A DNA stretch of 64,000 nucleotides from a bacterium (GTDB lineage Bacteria > Verrucomicrobiota > Verrucomicrobiia > Limisphaerales > UBA11358): assembly GCA_021780905.1 (NCBI GenBank), contig JAJXXW010000080.1:79524-143523 (forward strand). Direction: 5' to 3'. Numbering within the stretch: the stretch's first letter is position 1; each line of letters starts with the position of its first letter. Below the pieces are notes generated by a model. The model searched no databases and had not been told where the DNA came from. It worked only from the letters and a program-made list of their open reading frames with translations. Below, one piece after another: positions 10,073-19,051 of the stretch. The position numbers and the translations under genes are program-made.

Positions 10073-13000
10073 ATGAAACCAACTATAACGACGAAGTGCA
10101 CTAGTGCCGTGGTCAAACTGTTCGCGGTCGCCTTGGCCGTCAGCGTGGCATGCTTTGTGGAAATGGCGCAGGCGGATACCATCATTAGCAGCGGCAATTC
10201 CCCCTATACCGTAACCGACATGACGAACCAGGTGTCTGGTTTGCCAACTTTGGGCACCATTACGCTTACCAATGGCACCCTCTATCTTATTCCCAGCACC
10301 CAGCCTAGCTCGGTTGCCCCACCCACCGGATGGCCGGCGATCCCCAATGCGATCATTCTGGCGGGCACCAACGATGCGCTGCAATTCAACGACAATGACA
10401 CGAAATGGACCTTTACCAATTCGATCTCGGCGATTAATACCGCCAATCTAATCCTCAGCGTGGTGACCGATCAAGGTGGATCCGGCGACCGCGAGGATGT
10501 GCTGTTTGCTTCGCCGATTCCAGATGGCGTTGGAGCCACGGTCGGACTCAAGGTTTCCCTCAACTGCTTTAGCGGCCCGGAGACTTATGTTAACCTGAGT
10601 GCGACGAATACTTTTACCGGGCCGATAACCACGGTAAAAGGTGCTAATTTGCCGCAGGGCTATTTAGTCATCGGCGGCGAAAAGTATATGAGAGCCTTCG
10701 ATGGGACCCATTATAATGTTCCAGGATCGGGGTGTCTGGGTGGCGGCAACTATGGCGGCAGCATCACGTTGGATGCCAAAACCGGCCTCTACTACGATAG
10801 CTCGGCCAATCAGGTGTTAGCTGGTCCGATCACCGGTGCCGGCACCGTGGTCAAGGATGTCGCTGCCAGCACGTTGACTCTTTCGGGAACGAACTCCTAC
10901 ACCGGCAACACTACGGTCACCGCCGGCTCGCTGGTTTTGGCTACCAATGGCGTGTTGAAATTCGCGGTCACCGATACCACCAACAACGTGGTGACGGGCG
11001 CCGGCTCCGCCACTTTTAATGGCACTTTTACGCTCGATACGACGGGAGTGACGCTGAACAGTAATTCCTGGAAGCTGGTCAGTGTCGCTACCAGTAGTTA
11101 CGGCCCCAACTTTGGTCTGGCGGGCTTCACCGGTCCCGTGGGCAACCTCTATACGGGCGCCAGCGGGGGCTGGGCTTTGACCTTCAACAAGACCACCGGC
11201 GTGCTGACCGCGGTTCGTCCCGCCCTAATCACCTCGTTTGGCATCCCGAGCTATCCCGGCGTCATCAATCAGACCAACAAGACCATCACGTTGAGTGTGC
11301 CGTCCACCGTCTCTCTGGCCACCCTCGCTCCCACTTACACGCTCTCATCAGGCAGCTGCACCCCGGCCAGCGGTTCCGCGCCGTCCCCGACTTTTGCGGT
11401 GCAAAATCCGGCCACTTATTCCGTCGTGGATGGGGCGGCGGCTACGACGAACAACTACACTGTCACCGTCATTATCACGGACTATACCTCCTGGTCCAAC
11501 TCCGCCGCCTTTTACATCCTGACCACGACCAACGGCGCGAACTTGGCGGCCTCGGCTTTGGAAACCAACTTCCCCATTCTCCTGCGGCTGAACACCAATA
11601 ACTTCAACTTCAGCCAGGCGCAAACCAACGGCGCGGACATTCGGATCACCACGGCGGCCACCAACCCTTTGCCCTTTGAAATTGAGCAGTGGGATGCGGT
11701 GAATGGCACGGCCAGCATCTGGGTGCAAGTTCCCAGCATCCAGGGCAACACCAACCAGCAACTCCTCATGTTCTGGGGCAACCCCAATGCGACCAGCTTG
11801 TCCAGCGGCTCGGCGGTATTTAACGCGGCCAACGGTTTTGCGTGCGTGCTGCACATGAACGGGACTGCGGATTCGACCGGCGCGCTGTCGCCCACGGACA
11901 CGGGCACGACGGCGACAAACGGCGCAGTGGGACCGGCCCGGCATTTCAGCGGCACTGTGGGTCTGAATTGCGGGACGAGCATCACCACCCTCCCTTCCGG
12001 CGGCAATCCGCACACCACCGAAGCTTGGTTCCGGTCCAGCGCGGCCAGCGGCGACTTGGTGGGTTGGGGCATCCAACAGGGAACGGGCAAGGTGATCGTG
12101 ACTCTTGCCAGTCCGCCCCACATTTACGTGGACACCTATTTTGGTGCCAGCCTGAATGGCAACAGCACGCTATCGCTATCGCAATGGTATCATGTGGCGT
12201 ATGTTTTCACCAACGGAACCGCCAAGGTCTATGTCAATGGCGTGCTGGACGGCTCAACTACGGGCACGCTGAATATTCCCAATCCCGCACGGATGTATGT
12301 TGGCGGCTGGTATGGCAACTACAACTTCACCGGCGACATTGATGAGGTGCGCATTTCCAGCATGGCGCGTTCTTCCAACTGGCTGTGGCTGGAATATCAG
12401 AACCAGAATCCGGTGCAAACCTTGGTGGGCACGTTGCTGCAACCGGGTAACACTTTCTCGGTCTCGGCCACGAACGTGACGATGAATGAATCCAGCACGA
12501 CCAATTTCACGGCTCAAGCGGGCGGGGCGGCGAAGGTGTATTGGCTGCTCAAGCAAAACGGACAGTCAACGGTGCTGGCTGTGGATCAATTTTCCTACCC
12601 CCTTACCACGGGTCGTATCACGGGCAATCAATCGTTCGTGCTTGAATTCAAGGCGGTCTATCCCGATAACTCGGTTAAGACCAATGACATTTCGGTCACG
12701 GTTCTCGACACGATTCCCGATCCGATCTTCACGTTGGTGACTTCGACCAACTTGTGGGATGGGCGCTCGACGCTGACGGTGACGCCGGTGATCTCCAACT
12801 GGGCGGCGCTGGTGGCGGCGGGGGCAACTAATCTCAATTACAACTGGAACGTGGCCGGCGTGGCGGTGACGGCGCAAACGCCGCCCGCGCTGACCAAGCC
12901 CAACAGCTACACGACGACGAATTTAGTCTTGCTGCGTGCCCAAGGAAACGGTGTTCTGACCGCGACCCTGGCCTTGGACAATGGTGGTGCGGTCAACACG

Positions 13001-14941
13001 AATACCGCCGCCGTGACGGTGCAACAACCACTCACCGATGCCTGGGTGGTGCGGACGCCGGGTGCCAATGAAAAGCCGGTCAACAACCAGTTTTACGCGC
13101 GGGACAACACCGGCTATGGCACGATTTATTACAATGGAACCATCGGCGGCACGCCCGACTCGGTTTTCATGAACGTTTATTCCAACGGCGTGCTCTACAC
13201 CAACATCAGCGTCGTTCCTTCCGCCGGCGTCTATGCCTTGAGTGCACAAATCCCAGCGGGCTTGATTACTTACAGCGTCCAGTTCAGCTCCGTGACCAAT
13301 GGCGTGACCAATTTGCTGGACACGGAAACGAATCTGATTTGCGGTGACGCCTACGTTATTGACGGCCAGTCTAATGCCGAGGCCAAAAATCATTACGGCA
13401 CGAATAACAATTACTCCATCAATACTTATACCAATCCCTGGATCCGCACCTTTGGCACCCAAGGTAGTGGCACTAACGGCGGGTGGGGCTACGCCGTCGG
13501 CGATCCCGGCTCCAGCCTTTACGAGATTGGTATCTGGGGGATGTGTCTGGCCAGCAATCTGGTGGCGAACTATCAGATTCCCATCTGCATCATGAACGGG
13601 GCGGTGGGCGGCACGATTATTTCCGCGCATCAGGCCAATCCGACCAACCATTACGACGCGGGCGGCGGCACCTATTCGATTTACGCCAATCTTGTGACCC
13701 GCGTGGCGGCCGCGAATCTGACGCATGGCATCCGGGGCGTGCTTTGGCATCAGGGAGAAAATGACCAGACGGCGGCGGATCCCACCGGCAACTATGACTA
13801 CCTCGGTTATCAGTCCTACTTCATGAGCATGTCGGGAGCTTGGAAACAGGATTTCCCCAACCTCCAGCATTACTATATCTTCCAAATCTATCCCAATGCT
13901 TGTGCTATTGGGGGCAATTACTGGAGCGATATGATCCGCGAGGTGCAACGAGAACTACCTAACTTATTTTCGAGTATGAGCATCATGTCCACGCTGGCCC
14001 AGACGACGGGCAGCTCCTGCCACTTCTATTCACCCGACTATTGCCAGTTGGCGTATAACATACTGCCCTTGGTGGCGCGTGATAACTATGGCCTGGTTCC
14101 GACCGGTGACATCACGGCACCAAACATTGTCAGCGCTACTTTCACCACCGCCAATCGCAACCAAATCGCTTTGGTGTTCAATCAAAACATGGTCTGGACT
14201 AATTCCATCACGGCAAACTTCTTTCTCGACCGCAACCCGGGCTGGGTCGCAGCGGGCAGCGCGAGCAACAATGTCGTCACGCTGACCTTGAGCGGTTCCT
14301 CGACCAACCAGACGATTGATTATGTGGTGGATCAATCCTGGAATTACGCTGCTACCAACAATTTGCTATACGGTTCCAACGGCATTGCTGCGCTCACGTT
14401 TTATGCGGTGCCGATTGCGCCGCCGGTGGTTGTCACGGCTAATCCTCCGGTCATCAACAGCCTTGCACCGACCACGGGACGCACCAATGGCGGAACGGTG
14501 GTAACCATTACCGGCACCAACTTTTTGAGCGGCGCAAGCGTGCTGTTCGGTGGCAACAACGCCACCGGCGTCAGTGTGATCAGTTCAAATCAAATCACGG
14601 CTGCGACGCCGGCCAACAGTCCGGGCGCGGTCAATGTCGCCGTGATTAACACCAACGGTCTCGCGGTGACGAACCTGAACGCGTTCACCTATGTGTTGCC
14701 GCCAGCTCCCGCAGGGTTGAGCAGCACCGCACTGGTCGGCAACAATCTGGTGATGGTTTGGACTGGCGGCGCGAACCAATCCACCGTGCTGCTTTCGGCG
14801 ACGAACCTGATGCAGCCGCGCAACACCTGGACGCCGGTGTTCACCAATCTTGTCGGGCCGAACGGTTACTCGACGAATACCATTCCCGTCAATACCGGCG
14901 GGCCGCAGCGCTATTATCTGCTCTCCATCCCATACAATTGA
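10073..14941 (+). CDS. giant secreted multidomain protein with SASA-type carbohydrate esterase domain
   Basis: A 1622-residue protein. A signal peptide lies near residues 12-33 (ends EMAQAD). In order: an autotransporter-associated beta-strand repeat near 250-295 (LTLSGTNSYTGNTTV), a DUF2341-like region near 475-580, a LamG-like domain near 590-775 (DEVRISSMARSS), a sialate-O-acetylesterase/SGNH domain near 1090-1320 (GQSNAEA with the likely nucleophile Ser, and LWHQGENDQ), a beta-sandwich near 1350-1450, and an IPT/TIG domain near 1458-1540. The expected catalytic His motif is less clear (CHFYSPDY is a candidate). It probably removes acetyl groups from plant or algal polysaccharide. An upstream in-frame ATG at 9983 is less likely because it precedes the signal by 30 polar residues. 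It sits between IS remnants. Confidence 0.75.
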   Translation: MKPTITTKCTSAVVKLFAVALAVSVACFVEMAQADTIISSGNSPYTVTDMTNQVSGLPTLGTITLTNGTLYLIPSTQPSSVAPPTGWPAIPNAIILAGTNDALQFNDNDTKWTFTNSISAINTANLILSVVTDQGGSGDREDVLFASPIPDGVGATVGLKVSLNCFSGPETYVNLSATNTFTGPITTVKGANLPQGYLVIGGEKYMRAFDGTHYNVPGSGCLGGGNYGGSITLDAKTGLYYDSSANQVLAGPITGAGTVVKDVAASTLTLSGTNSYTGNTTVTAGSLVLATNGVLKFAVTDTTNNVVTGAGSATFNGTFTLDTTGVTLNSNSWKLVSVATSSYGPNFGLAGFTGPVGNLYTGASGGWALTFNKTTGVLTAVRPALITSFGIPSYPGVINQTNKTITLSVPSTVSLATLAPTYTLSSGSCTPASGSAPSPTFAVQNPATYSVVDGAAATTNNYTVTVIITDYTSWSNSAAFYILTTTNGANLAASALETNFPILLRLNTNNFNFSQAQTNGADIRITTAATNPLPFEIEQWDAVNGTASIWVQVPSIQGNTNQQLLMFWGNPNATSLSSGSAVFNAANGFACVLHMNGTADSTGALSPTDTGTTATNGAVGPARHFSGTVGLNCGTSITTLPSGGNPHTTEAWFRSSAASGDLVGWGIQQGTGKVIVTLASPPHIYVDTYFGASLNGNSTLSLSQWYHVAYVFTNGTAKVYVNGVLDGSTTGTLNIPNPARMYVGGWYGNYNFTGDIDEVRISSMARSSNWLWLEYQNQNPVQTLVGTLLQPGNTFSVSATNVTMNESSTTNFTAQAGGAAKVYWLLKQNGQSTVLAVDQFSYPLTTGRITGNQSFVLEFKAVYPDNSVKTNDISVTVLDTIPDPIFTLVTSTNLWDGRSTLTVTPVISNWAALVAAGATNLNYNWNVAGVAVTAQTPPALTKPNSYTTTNLVLLRAQGNGVLTATLALDNGGAVNTNTAAVTVQQPLTDAWVVRTPGANEKPVNNQFYARDNTGYGTIYYNGTIGGTPDSVFMNVYSNGVLYTNISVVPSAGVYALSAQIPAGLITYSVQFSSVTNGVTNLLDTETNLICGDAYVIDGQSNAEAKNHYGTNNNYSINTYTNPWIRTFGTQGSGTNGGWGYAVGDPGSSLYEIGIWGMCLASNLVANYQIPICIMNGAVGGTIISAHQANPTNHYDAGGGTYSIYANLVTRVAAANLTHGIRGVLWHQGENDQTAADPTGNYDYLGYQSYFMSMSGAWKQDFPNLQHYYIFQIYPNACAIGGNYWSDMIREVQRELPNLFSSMSIMSTLAQTTGSSCHFYSPDYCQLAYNILPLVARDNYGLVPTGDITAPNIVSATFTTANRNQIALVFNQNMVWTNSITANFFLDRNPGWVAAGSASNNVVTLTLSGSSTNQTIDYVVDQSWNYAATNNLLYGSNGIAALTFYAVPIAPPVVVTANPPVINSLAPTTGRTNGGTVVTITGTNFLSGASVLFGGNNATGVSVISSNQITAATPANSPGAVNVAVINTNGLAVTNLNAFTYVLPPAPAGLSSTALVGNNLVMVWTGGANQSTVLLSATNLMQPRNTWTPVFTNLVGPNGYSTNTIPVNTGGPQRYYLLSIPYN

Positions 14942-15029
14942 GTGCATAAGACCTCTGCCAAACTCTTTTGACCGGATGATACGATCGTGCGTCAAAGAAC
15001 CATGCAAACGAGAGCCAACGCACAAATGT

Positions 15030-15250
15030 GATGGCTGGACAGCCTGATGATTGCCACGCCGACCAACAAATTTCTGGAACGGCTGGATCAAATCTTGGAT
15101 TGGAAGCCGGTGGAAAAGGTGTTGCAGGCGATGTATCCGGCATCGACGGGCGGCCGCTTTGTGCGCCGCTGACCAGCGCCAGCGTCCATGATTCGCCGGT
15201 GGCCATTCCGCTGGCGCAACGAACCGCCCAGCGCGTCACTTCGGTTTGAA
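15030..15250 (+). pseudogene. IS5-family transposase remnant with internal deletion
   Basis: From 15032 the plus strand reads WLDSLMIATPTNKFLERLD, then QILDWKPVEKVLQAMYPASTG, the N-terminal part typical of IS5-group transposases. The frame breaks near 15150 and a second frame gives LTSASVHDSPVAIPLAQRTA, a middle-domain segment. Most of the catalytic core is absent. Between the esterase gene end (14942) and this remnant nothing else is visible. Confidence 0.65.
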
Positions 15251-15271
15251 CCGGTCCCCCCGTCCAGCGGA

Positions 15272-15592
15272 TCAGCCTTCTGGCAGGCCGCCGCCAACAA
15301 CGCGTCCAAACGCCAGCACGAGGAACTGTTCGTAAGCGGGGAGTTTGCGGACGCGGCGGTTGCCGTGGTAACGGGCGACACACTTGTCGAACTCGTCTTG
15401 GGGCAGGAAGTCGAGGAGTTGGGCGAAGACGGTGCGACCTTCGTTCGTCAGGTGAAAAACCGCCGGTTGGCGGTGGAACACCCTCGGGGAGTCGTCGCAG
15501 AATTGAAATCGAAAAATGACCAGACAGCGAAAAAAGGCAGATTTTATCGAGCCAGAATCATTGTCATGGAAACCTTAACGGGACAGCATTGA
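15272..15592 (-). mobile_element. IS4-family fragment: DUF4372 transposase N-terminus plus terminal region
   Basis: On the minus strand, 15272-15481 encodes a peptide containing EGRTVFAQLLDFLPQDEFD and GNRRVRKLPAYEQFLVLAFG, the DUF4372 N-terminal domain of IS4-family transposases. It stops where the rest of the transposase should begin. Bases 15482-15592, ending CTTAACGGGACAGCATTG, are probably the upstream end of the element. The catalytic DDE domain is missing. The stretch 15593-15941 is markedly A+T-richer and I see no supportable gene in it. Confidence 0.6.
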
Positions 15593-15941
15593 ATTTAGAT
15601 TTCAATGTCTGGCATTATCAATGCTCTTTGATCATTCAGCAAGTTTGCGCTCCACAATCTTTCTGTCGGTCCTTTTGAGACTCTTACATTTCGGTTTGCC
15701 TTTTACTTTTCATTTGCCATAATATCTTCTGTTGATGCTTTGACGGAAAAGATTCGGAAAGTTCGGAATCTTGACCAGCAGTTGGCTTGTGCTTGTGCTT
15801 TTGCTGGAAGTCGCGGTGTCTGTTTTGGTGCTTTTAATCTGATTGGTAGTCATGTATTAAGTATCAGAATAGACAAATGGGGCAGCCAAACGAAACCGGC
15901 ACTATTAAAAAACTGCGTAAGTGCTTGATATTAATTTTTAT

Positions 15942-16017
15942 GGGGTCTTAGCTCAGTTGGTAGAGCGTCTCGTTCGCAATGAGAAGGTCAGGAGTTCGAG
16001 CCTCCTAGGCTCCACCA
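15942..16017 (+). tRNA. tRNA-Ala, anticodon CGC
   Basis: A full cloverleaf can be folded: a 7-bp acceptor stem with two wobble pairs, a D arm GCTC/GAGC, an anticodon stem TCTCG/TGAGA around the loop TTCGCAA, and a T arm AGGAG-TTCGAGC-CTCCT. The anticodon at loop positions 3-5 is CGC, reading the Ala codon GCG. Discriminator A is followed by an encoded CCA at 16015-16017. The overall sequence (GGGG at the 5' end, TAGCTCAGTTGGTAGAGC) fits bacterial tRNA-Ala. Confidence 0.9.
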
Positions 16018-16041
16018 TTCTTCTTGGTGGCAAAATCGAAT

Positions 16042-16070
16042 AATCCTCCGTTAAAAACGGGGGATTTTTC
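16042..16070 (+). terminator. Rho-independent terminator after tRNA-Ala
   Basis: AATCCTCCG and CGGGGGATT form a 9-bp stem with one G-T pair around a TTAAAAA loop, followed by more T residues. It lies 25 bases after the CCA end of tRNA-Ala. Confidence 0.8.
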
Positions 16071-16246
16071 GTTTCTACACGAAATTCAAAAACCGGAGTT
16101 GGCAAGAGTTGACTGCCACTTAGAGCTCGTTTGAAAAAGAAAACTGGGGTGTTTTTGGAAAAACAAGGCTGCAAGAAAAACGCACAAATCACTTGATTTG
16201 ACTGGCTATTTTTAGGGCTTTCATTCGCGGTAGCGCCATTGAGGCG

Positions 16247-16981
16247 ATGAAAATCGCCACTGACGACACCGACCTCACCCACGACCAATGGCACCTGCTG
16301 CGCCGTTTCCTGCCCGCCGCCAAAAAACGGGGCCGCCCACGCACCGCCTTGCGCGAGGTCATCAACGCCATCCTCTATCTGGTCAAGACCGGTGCCCAGT
16401 GGCGGCTCCTGCCCAAAAACTTCCCGCCGTGGCAGACCGTCTATCATCATTTCCGCCAGTGGACCCGCAACGGCCTGCTGGCCCGGCTCAACCACCGCCT
16501 CCGCGCCAGGGTGCGGCAGGCGGTCGGCAAACACAGGCAACCCACCGCCGCCAGTCTCGACAGCCAAACCGTCCGCGCCAGCGCCCACGGCGGCCAAGTC
16601 GGTTACGATGCCGCCAAGAAAACCAAGGGCCGCAAGCGTTTCCTGCTCGTGGACACGCTGGGACTCCTCCTGGACGTCACGCTCGAACCCGCCGATTGTC
16701 TCGAACGCAAAGGCGTCCGTTCCCTGCTGACCACCGTCTTGGTCGACTATCCCGAACTGCGCAAACTATGGGTGGATGGACGAGGGTATCTCTGTAAGTT
16801 GTGCATGATTGCGAATGACGCTCGGCGGTATCGCAAAAACAAAGTCCATATTTTGAAAAGAGCACTCGAATGGAAAAGAGAAACCCCTGACCGCTGCCGG
16901 GAGCATCGTCTTAAATGTTATTGGAAGAATCCCGAAAAATGGCGGGCGCGCAAACGCATTGAGTATTTAACACAAAAATAA
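16247..16981 (+). CDS. chimeric ORF: truncated IS5-family transposase fused to foreign C-terminus
   Basis: Residues 1-180 are the N-terminal two thirds of an IS5-type transposase: LTHDQWHLLRRFLP, the helix-turn-helix region ILYLVKTGAQWRLLPKNFPP, and the first DDE aspartate region ASLDSQTVRASAHGG. After LRKLWVDG the sequence changes to a Cys/Arg/Lys/Trp-rich 63-residue tail (LCKLCMIANDARRYRKNK, later KCYWKNPEKWRARKR) that looks like the end of a small phage-type nuclease or zinc-binding protein, still in frame. The catalytic C-terminus is lost, so it should not transpose. The upstream IS end probably lies near GAGCTCGTTTGAAAAAG at 16123-16139. Confidence 0.6.
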   Translation: MKIATDDTDLTHDQWHLLRRFLPAAKKRGRPRTALREVINAILYLVKTGAQWRLLPKNFPPWQTVYHHFRQWTRNGLLARLNHRLRARVRQAVGKHRQPTAASLDSQTVRASAHGGQVGYDAAKKTKGRKRFLLVDTLGLLLDVTLEPADCLERKGVRSLLTTVLVDYPELRKLWVDGRGYLCKLCMIANDARRYRKNKVHILKRALEWKRETPDRCREHRLKCYWKNPEKWRARKRIEYLTQK

Positions 16982-16983
16982 TT

Positions 16984-17170
16984 ATGCAAACCGTCATCAC
17001 CAATTTTCCGCTCAAGCCCCGCTCCGGAATTCCACGACGAGACCAGCGGCATCGCCAACCTCAACGCCCGCCGGCGGCGCGAGCGGTGCCGGATTGACGC
17101 CGGCACGACGCTCGCGCTCGGCGCGGTCATCGTCTCCACCCTGTTTTTAATCATCAAAATCAACCACTGA
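16984..17170 (+). pseudogene. possible small membrane protein with a +1 frameshift
   Basis: An ATG at 16984 begins MQTVITNFPLKP. One base too many in the CCCC run at 17017-17020 throws the frame; removing one C joins it to PEFHDETSGIANLNARRRRE and a single membrane helix TTLALGAVIVSTLFLIIKI ending NH-stop at 17170. As one frame it would be about 61 residues. This may be a real mutation, a slippage site or a sequencing error. No Shine-Dalgarno is obvious. I do not recognise the family. Confidence 0.35.
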
Positions 17171-17224
17171 AAATTATGAGCAAACAACGCATCAAAATCA
17201 GTCTGCCGCTGAGGCGAGAGATTT

Positions 17225-17437
17225 TCACTGATAATGCGGTGGCTTCGGGTTGTTGGATTTGACGCGTTCCAACTCCAGCGTCTGCATGGCGGTGGACTGT
17301 CGTTGGACTTCTTTTTTCAGCCGCTCCAGCAATTTGCCCTGCTCGATGACGACCGCATTCAACTGCTCGACTTGGTGTTCAAGGTGGGCCAGGTTTGCCT
17401 CCAGCTGGTTCATGCGCCGGGAATTTTCGTCTGCCAT
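17225..17437 (-). CDS. slyX: SlyX-family protein
   Basis: A 70-residue protein starting MADENSRRMNQLEANLAHLE. Heptad-spaced Leu residues through about residue 50 (LEHQVEQLNAVVIEQGKLLE) make one long coiled coil, and the tail ends PKPPHYQ. Length, coiled coil and proline-rich end match SlyX, a conserved small protein of unknown mechanism. The frame is open back to 17653, but that extension is antisense-like Arg-rich filler overlapping the neighbouring nuclease gene, so the start at 17437 is chosen. It lies 134 bases after the end of that gene, on the same strand. Confidence 0.8.
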   Translation of the reverse strand: MADENSRRMNQLEANLAHLEHQVEQLNAVVIEQGKLLERLKKEVQRQSTAMQTLELERVKSNNPKPPHYQ

Positions 17438-17571
17438 GAAACCAATCTGCCCGGGCCGCCGCCGGAAGTCGAGGCGGCGAATGAGGCGAAGAATGACGCG
17501 CAGGCCGCGAAGCTGGCGAAAGGGAGACACCGGCTCGCCGCGCCGCCGCGTGGCCGCCGCATGGCCTGCCC

Positions 17572-19017
17572 TCAAACCGAAACCATTTTCGCCGGCTCCG
17601 GCTGGAATATTTTGATTTTCGGCCAGCGCTCCTGAATCTGCGCCGCAAACCACTGCCGCGCCGCCTCGTCGCCGTGGCCCAGCAAAATCGCGCGCGGCGA
17701 CACCTGTCCGACAAACCCCAGCAAATCCTCGCGGTTGGCGTGCGCCGTCAAATCGAAATCCTGCACGTCGCAGCGCTTCGTCACTTGGCCGGCGCTCGGG
17801 CTGAACACAAACGTCTCGCCCGGCTTCGCCGCCTTCAAATGCCCCGCCGGTGAATCCGGATCCGCGTAGCCCACGAAAAATATGCTCTGCTTCTCGTCGC
17901 CGATCATCCGCGTGGCCAGCGTGTGCGCCGCCGTGTTCTCGCTCATCATGCCGGCGGTGATGACGAAGATTTTCCCGCTGCTCAACTTCATGGTGTCCGC
18001 CGCGCCCTTTTCCAGCACGACCAGTTGCAGCGCGTCGTTCAAGTGCAGATTCGTGTGCTGCCGGTGCGTCCGCGCCGCCTCGATATCGTAAATCTCCGTG
18101 AAAACACGGCCCAATCCGCCGATGTAAACCGGCTGCTTTTTCAGTTTGCCTTCGCGCATGAGCAACGCCAGCAGCGCCAGCATTTCCTGCGTGCGCCCGA
18201 GCGCGAACGACGGGATCATGATCGCGCCCTTCTTCTTTTCCGCCGCGTGAATCGCCGCCACCAGCCGCTCAATTTCCTTTTCGCGTGTAAAATCCTTTGG
18301 CACCGCACGGTTGCCGCGCGTCGTTTCCATGATGAGCACGTCCGCCTTCACTTCCTCGAACCGCGCGCTCTTCAAAATCGTCTGGTCGTGGAAACACACG
18401 TCGCCGGTGTAAAACAGCGTCTCCTTTTTCCCGCGCAACAAAATGCCCGCCGAACCCAGCGTGTGGCCCGCGTCAAAGAATTCCAGCGTCGGCGACGGCT
18501 GACCGGCGCGCGCCTTGTGATACGCCTGCCATTCCACCTCGCGATTGTATTTGAAACCCTGGAAATGCGGTGCGATCTCGTCCAGCTCGTCGTGCGAGTA
18601 GAGCGGATATTCCTTGATGCCCAGCTCGTCGCGCTGGCGTTTCATCACGTTCACCGAATTGTGCAGCACGCGTTCCACCAGCAGATAGCTCAACTCCGTC
18701 ATCAGCACGTGCGCCTTGGAAAACTGCCGGCATGCCAGCGGCAGCGCGCCGACGTGGTCATGGTGGCAGTGCGAGAGCGCGATGGCGTCCACGTCATGCG
18801 TGCCGGCCTTGTTGAACAGCGGCATCGCGGCGCGGCCCTCGCGTTTCGGGTGCATGCCGGCGTCGAGCAAAATGCGGTGTTCGTCCAGCTCCACCAGCCA
18901 CGCGCTCGCGCCGATGTCCGTGTCCGGGTTCAAATTCGTGATGTTCACCGGCTGATTAAACCACGGACGAAACGAATTTACGATAGGCGATTTGCGATTT
19001 TCGCGCCCAAACCCCAA
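17572..19017 (-). CDS. beta-CASP metallo-beta-lactamase nuclease-like protein (YSH1/CPSF type)
   Basis: A 481-residue protein with the MBL zinc motif SHCHHDHVG, later His/Asp ligands in FFDAGHTLGSAG and LFYTGDVCF, and a beta-CASP region containing METTRGNR, SFALGRTQEML and ITAGMMSENTAAHTLA. The C-terminal His motif is ILLGHGDEAA. Bacterial members of this RNA-specificity family are ribonucleases, so RNA processing is the likely role; the substrate is unknown. The N-terminal 22 residues (MGFGRENRKSPIVNS) look non-conserved, and a GTG start at VNITNLNPDTD is a fair alternative. The next gene downstream is slyX. Confidence 0.85.
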   Translation of the reverse strand: MGFGRENRKSPIVNSFRPWFNQPVNITNLNPDTDIGASAWLVELDEHRILLDAGMHPKREGRAAMPLFNKAGTHDVDAIALSHCHHDHVGALPLACRQFSKAHVLMTELSYLLVERVLHNSVNVMKRQRDELGIKEYPLYSHDELDEIAPHFQGFKYNREVEWQAYHKARAGQPSPTLEFFDAGHTLGSAGILLRGKKETLFYTGDVCFHDQTILKSARFEEVKADVLIMETTRGNRAVPKDFTREKEIERLVAAIHAAEKKKGAIMIPSFALGRTQEMLALLALLMREGKLKKQPVYIGGLGRVFTEIYDIEAARTHRQHTNLHLNDALQLVVLEKGAADTMKLSSGKIFVITAGMMSENTAAHTLATRMIGDEKQSIFFVGYADPDSPAGHLKAAKPGETFVFSPSAGQVTKRCDVQDFDLTAHANREDLLGFVGQVSPRAILLGHGDEAARQWFAAQIQERWPKIKIFQPEPAKMVSV

Positions 19018-19051
19018 GGCTCCGCGTCAATCGCATATCGTCAATCAAAAA

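Noticed and set aside
12923..13948. A 341-codon frame antisense to the esterase domain
   Set aside because: The sense strand carries GQSN and WHQGE motifs; the antisense protein has no recognisable feature.
15740..15928. A 62-codon frame in the A+T-rich gap before tRNA-Ala
   Set aside because: No ribosome site, no recognisable motif, and decayed IS DNA all around.
17176..17262. A 28-codon frame MSKQRIKISLPLRR
   Set aside because: Very short and overlaps the 3' end of slyX; could be the stump of a lost gene but cannot be supported.
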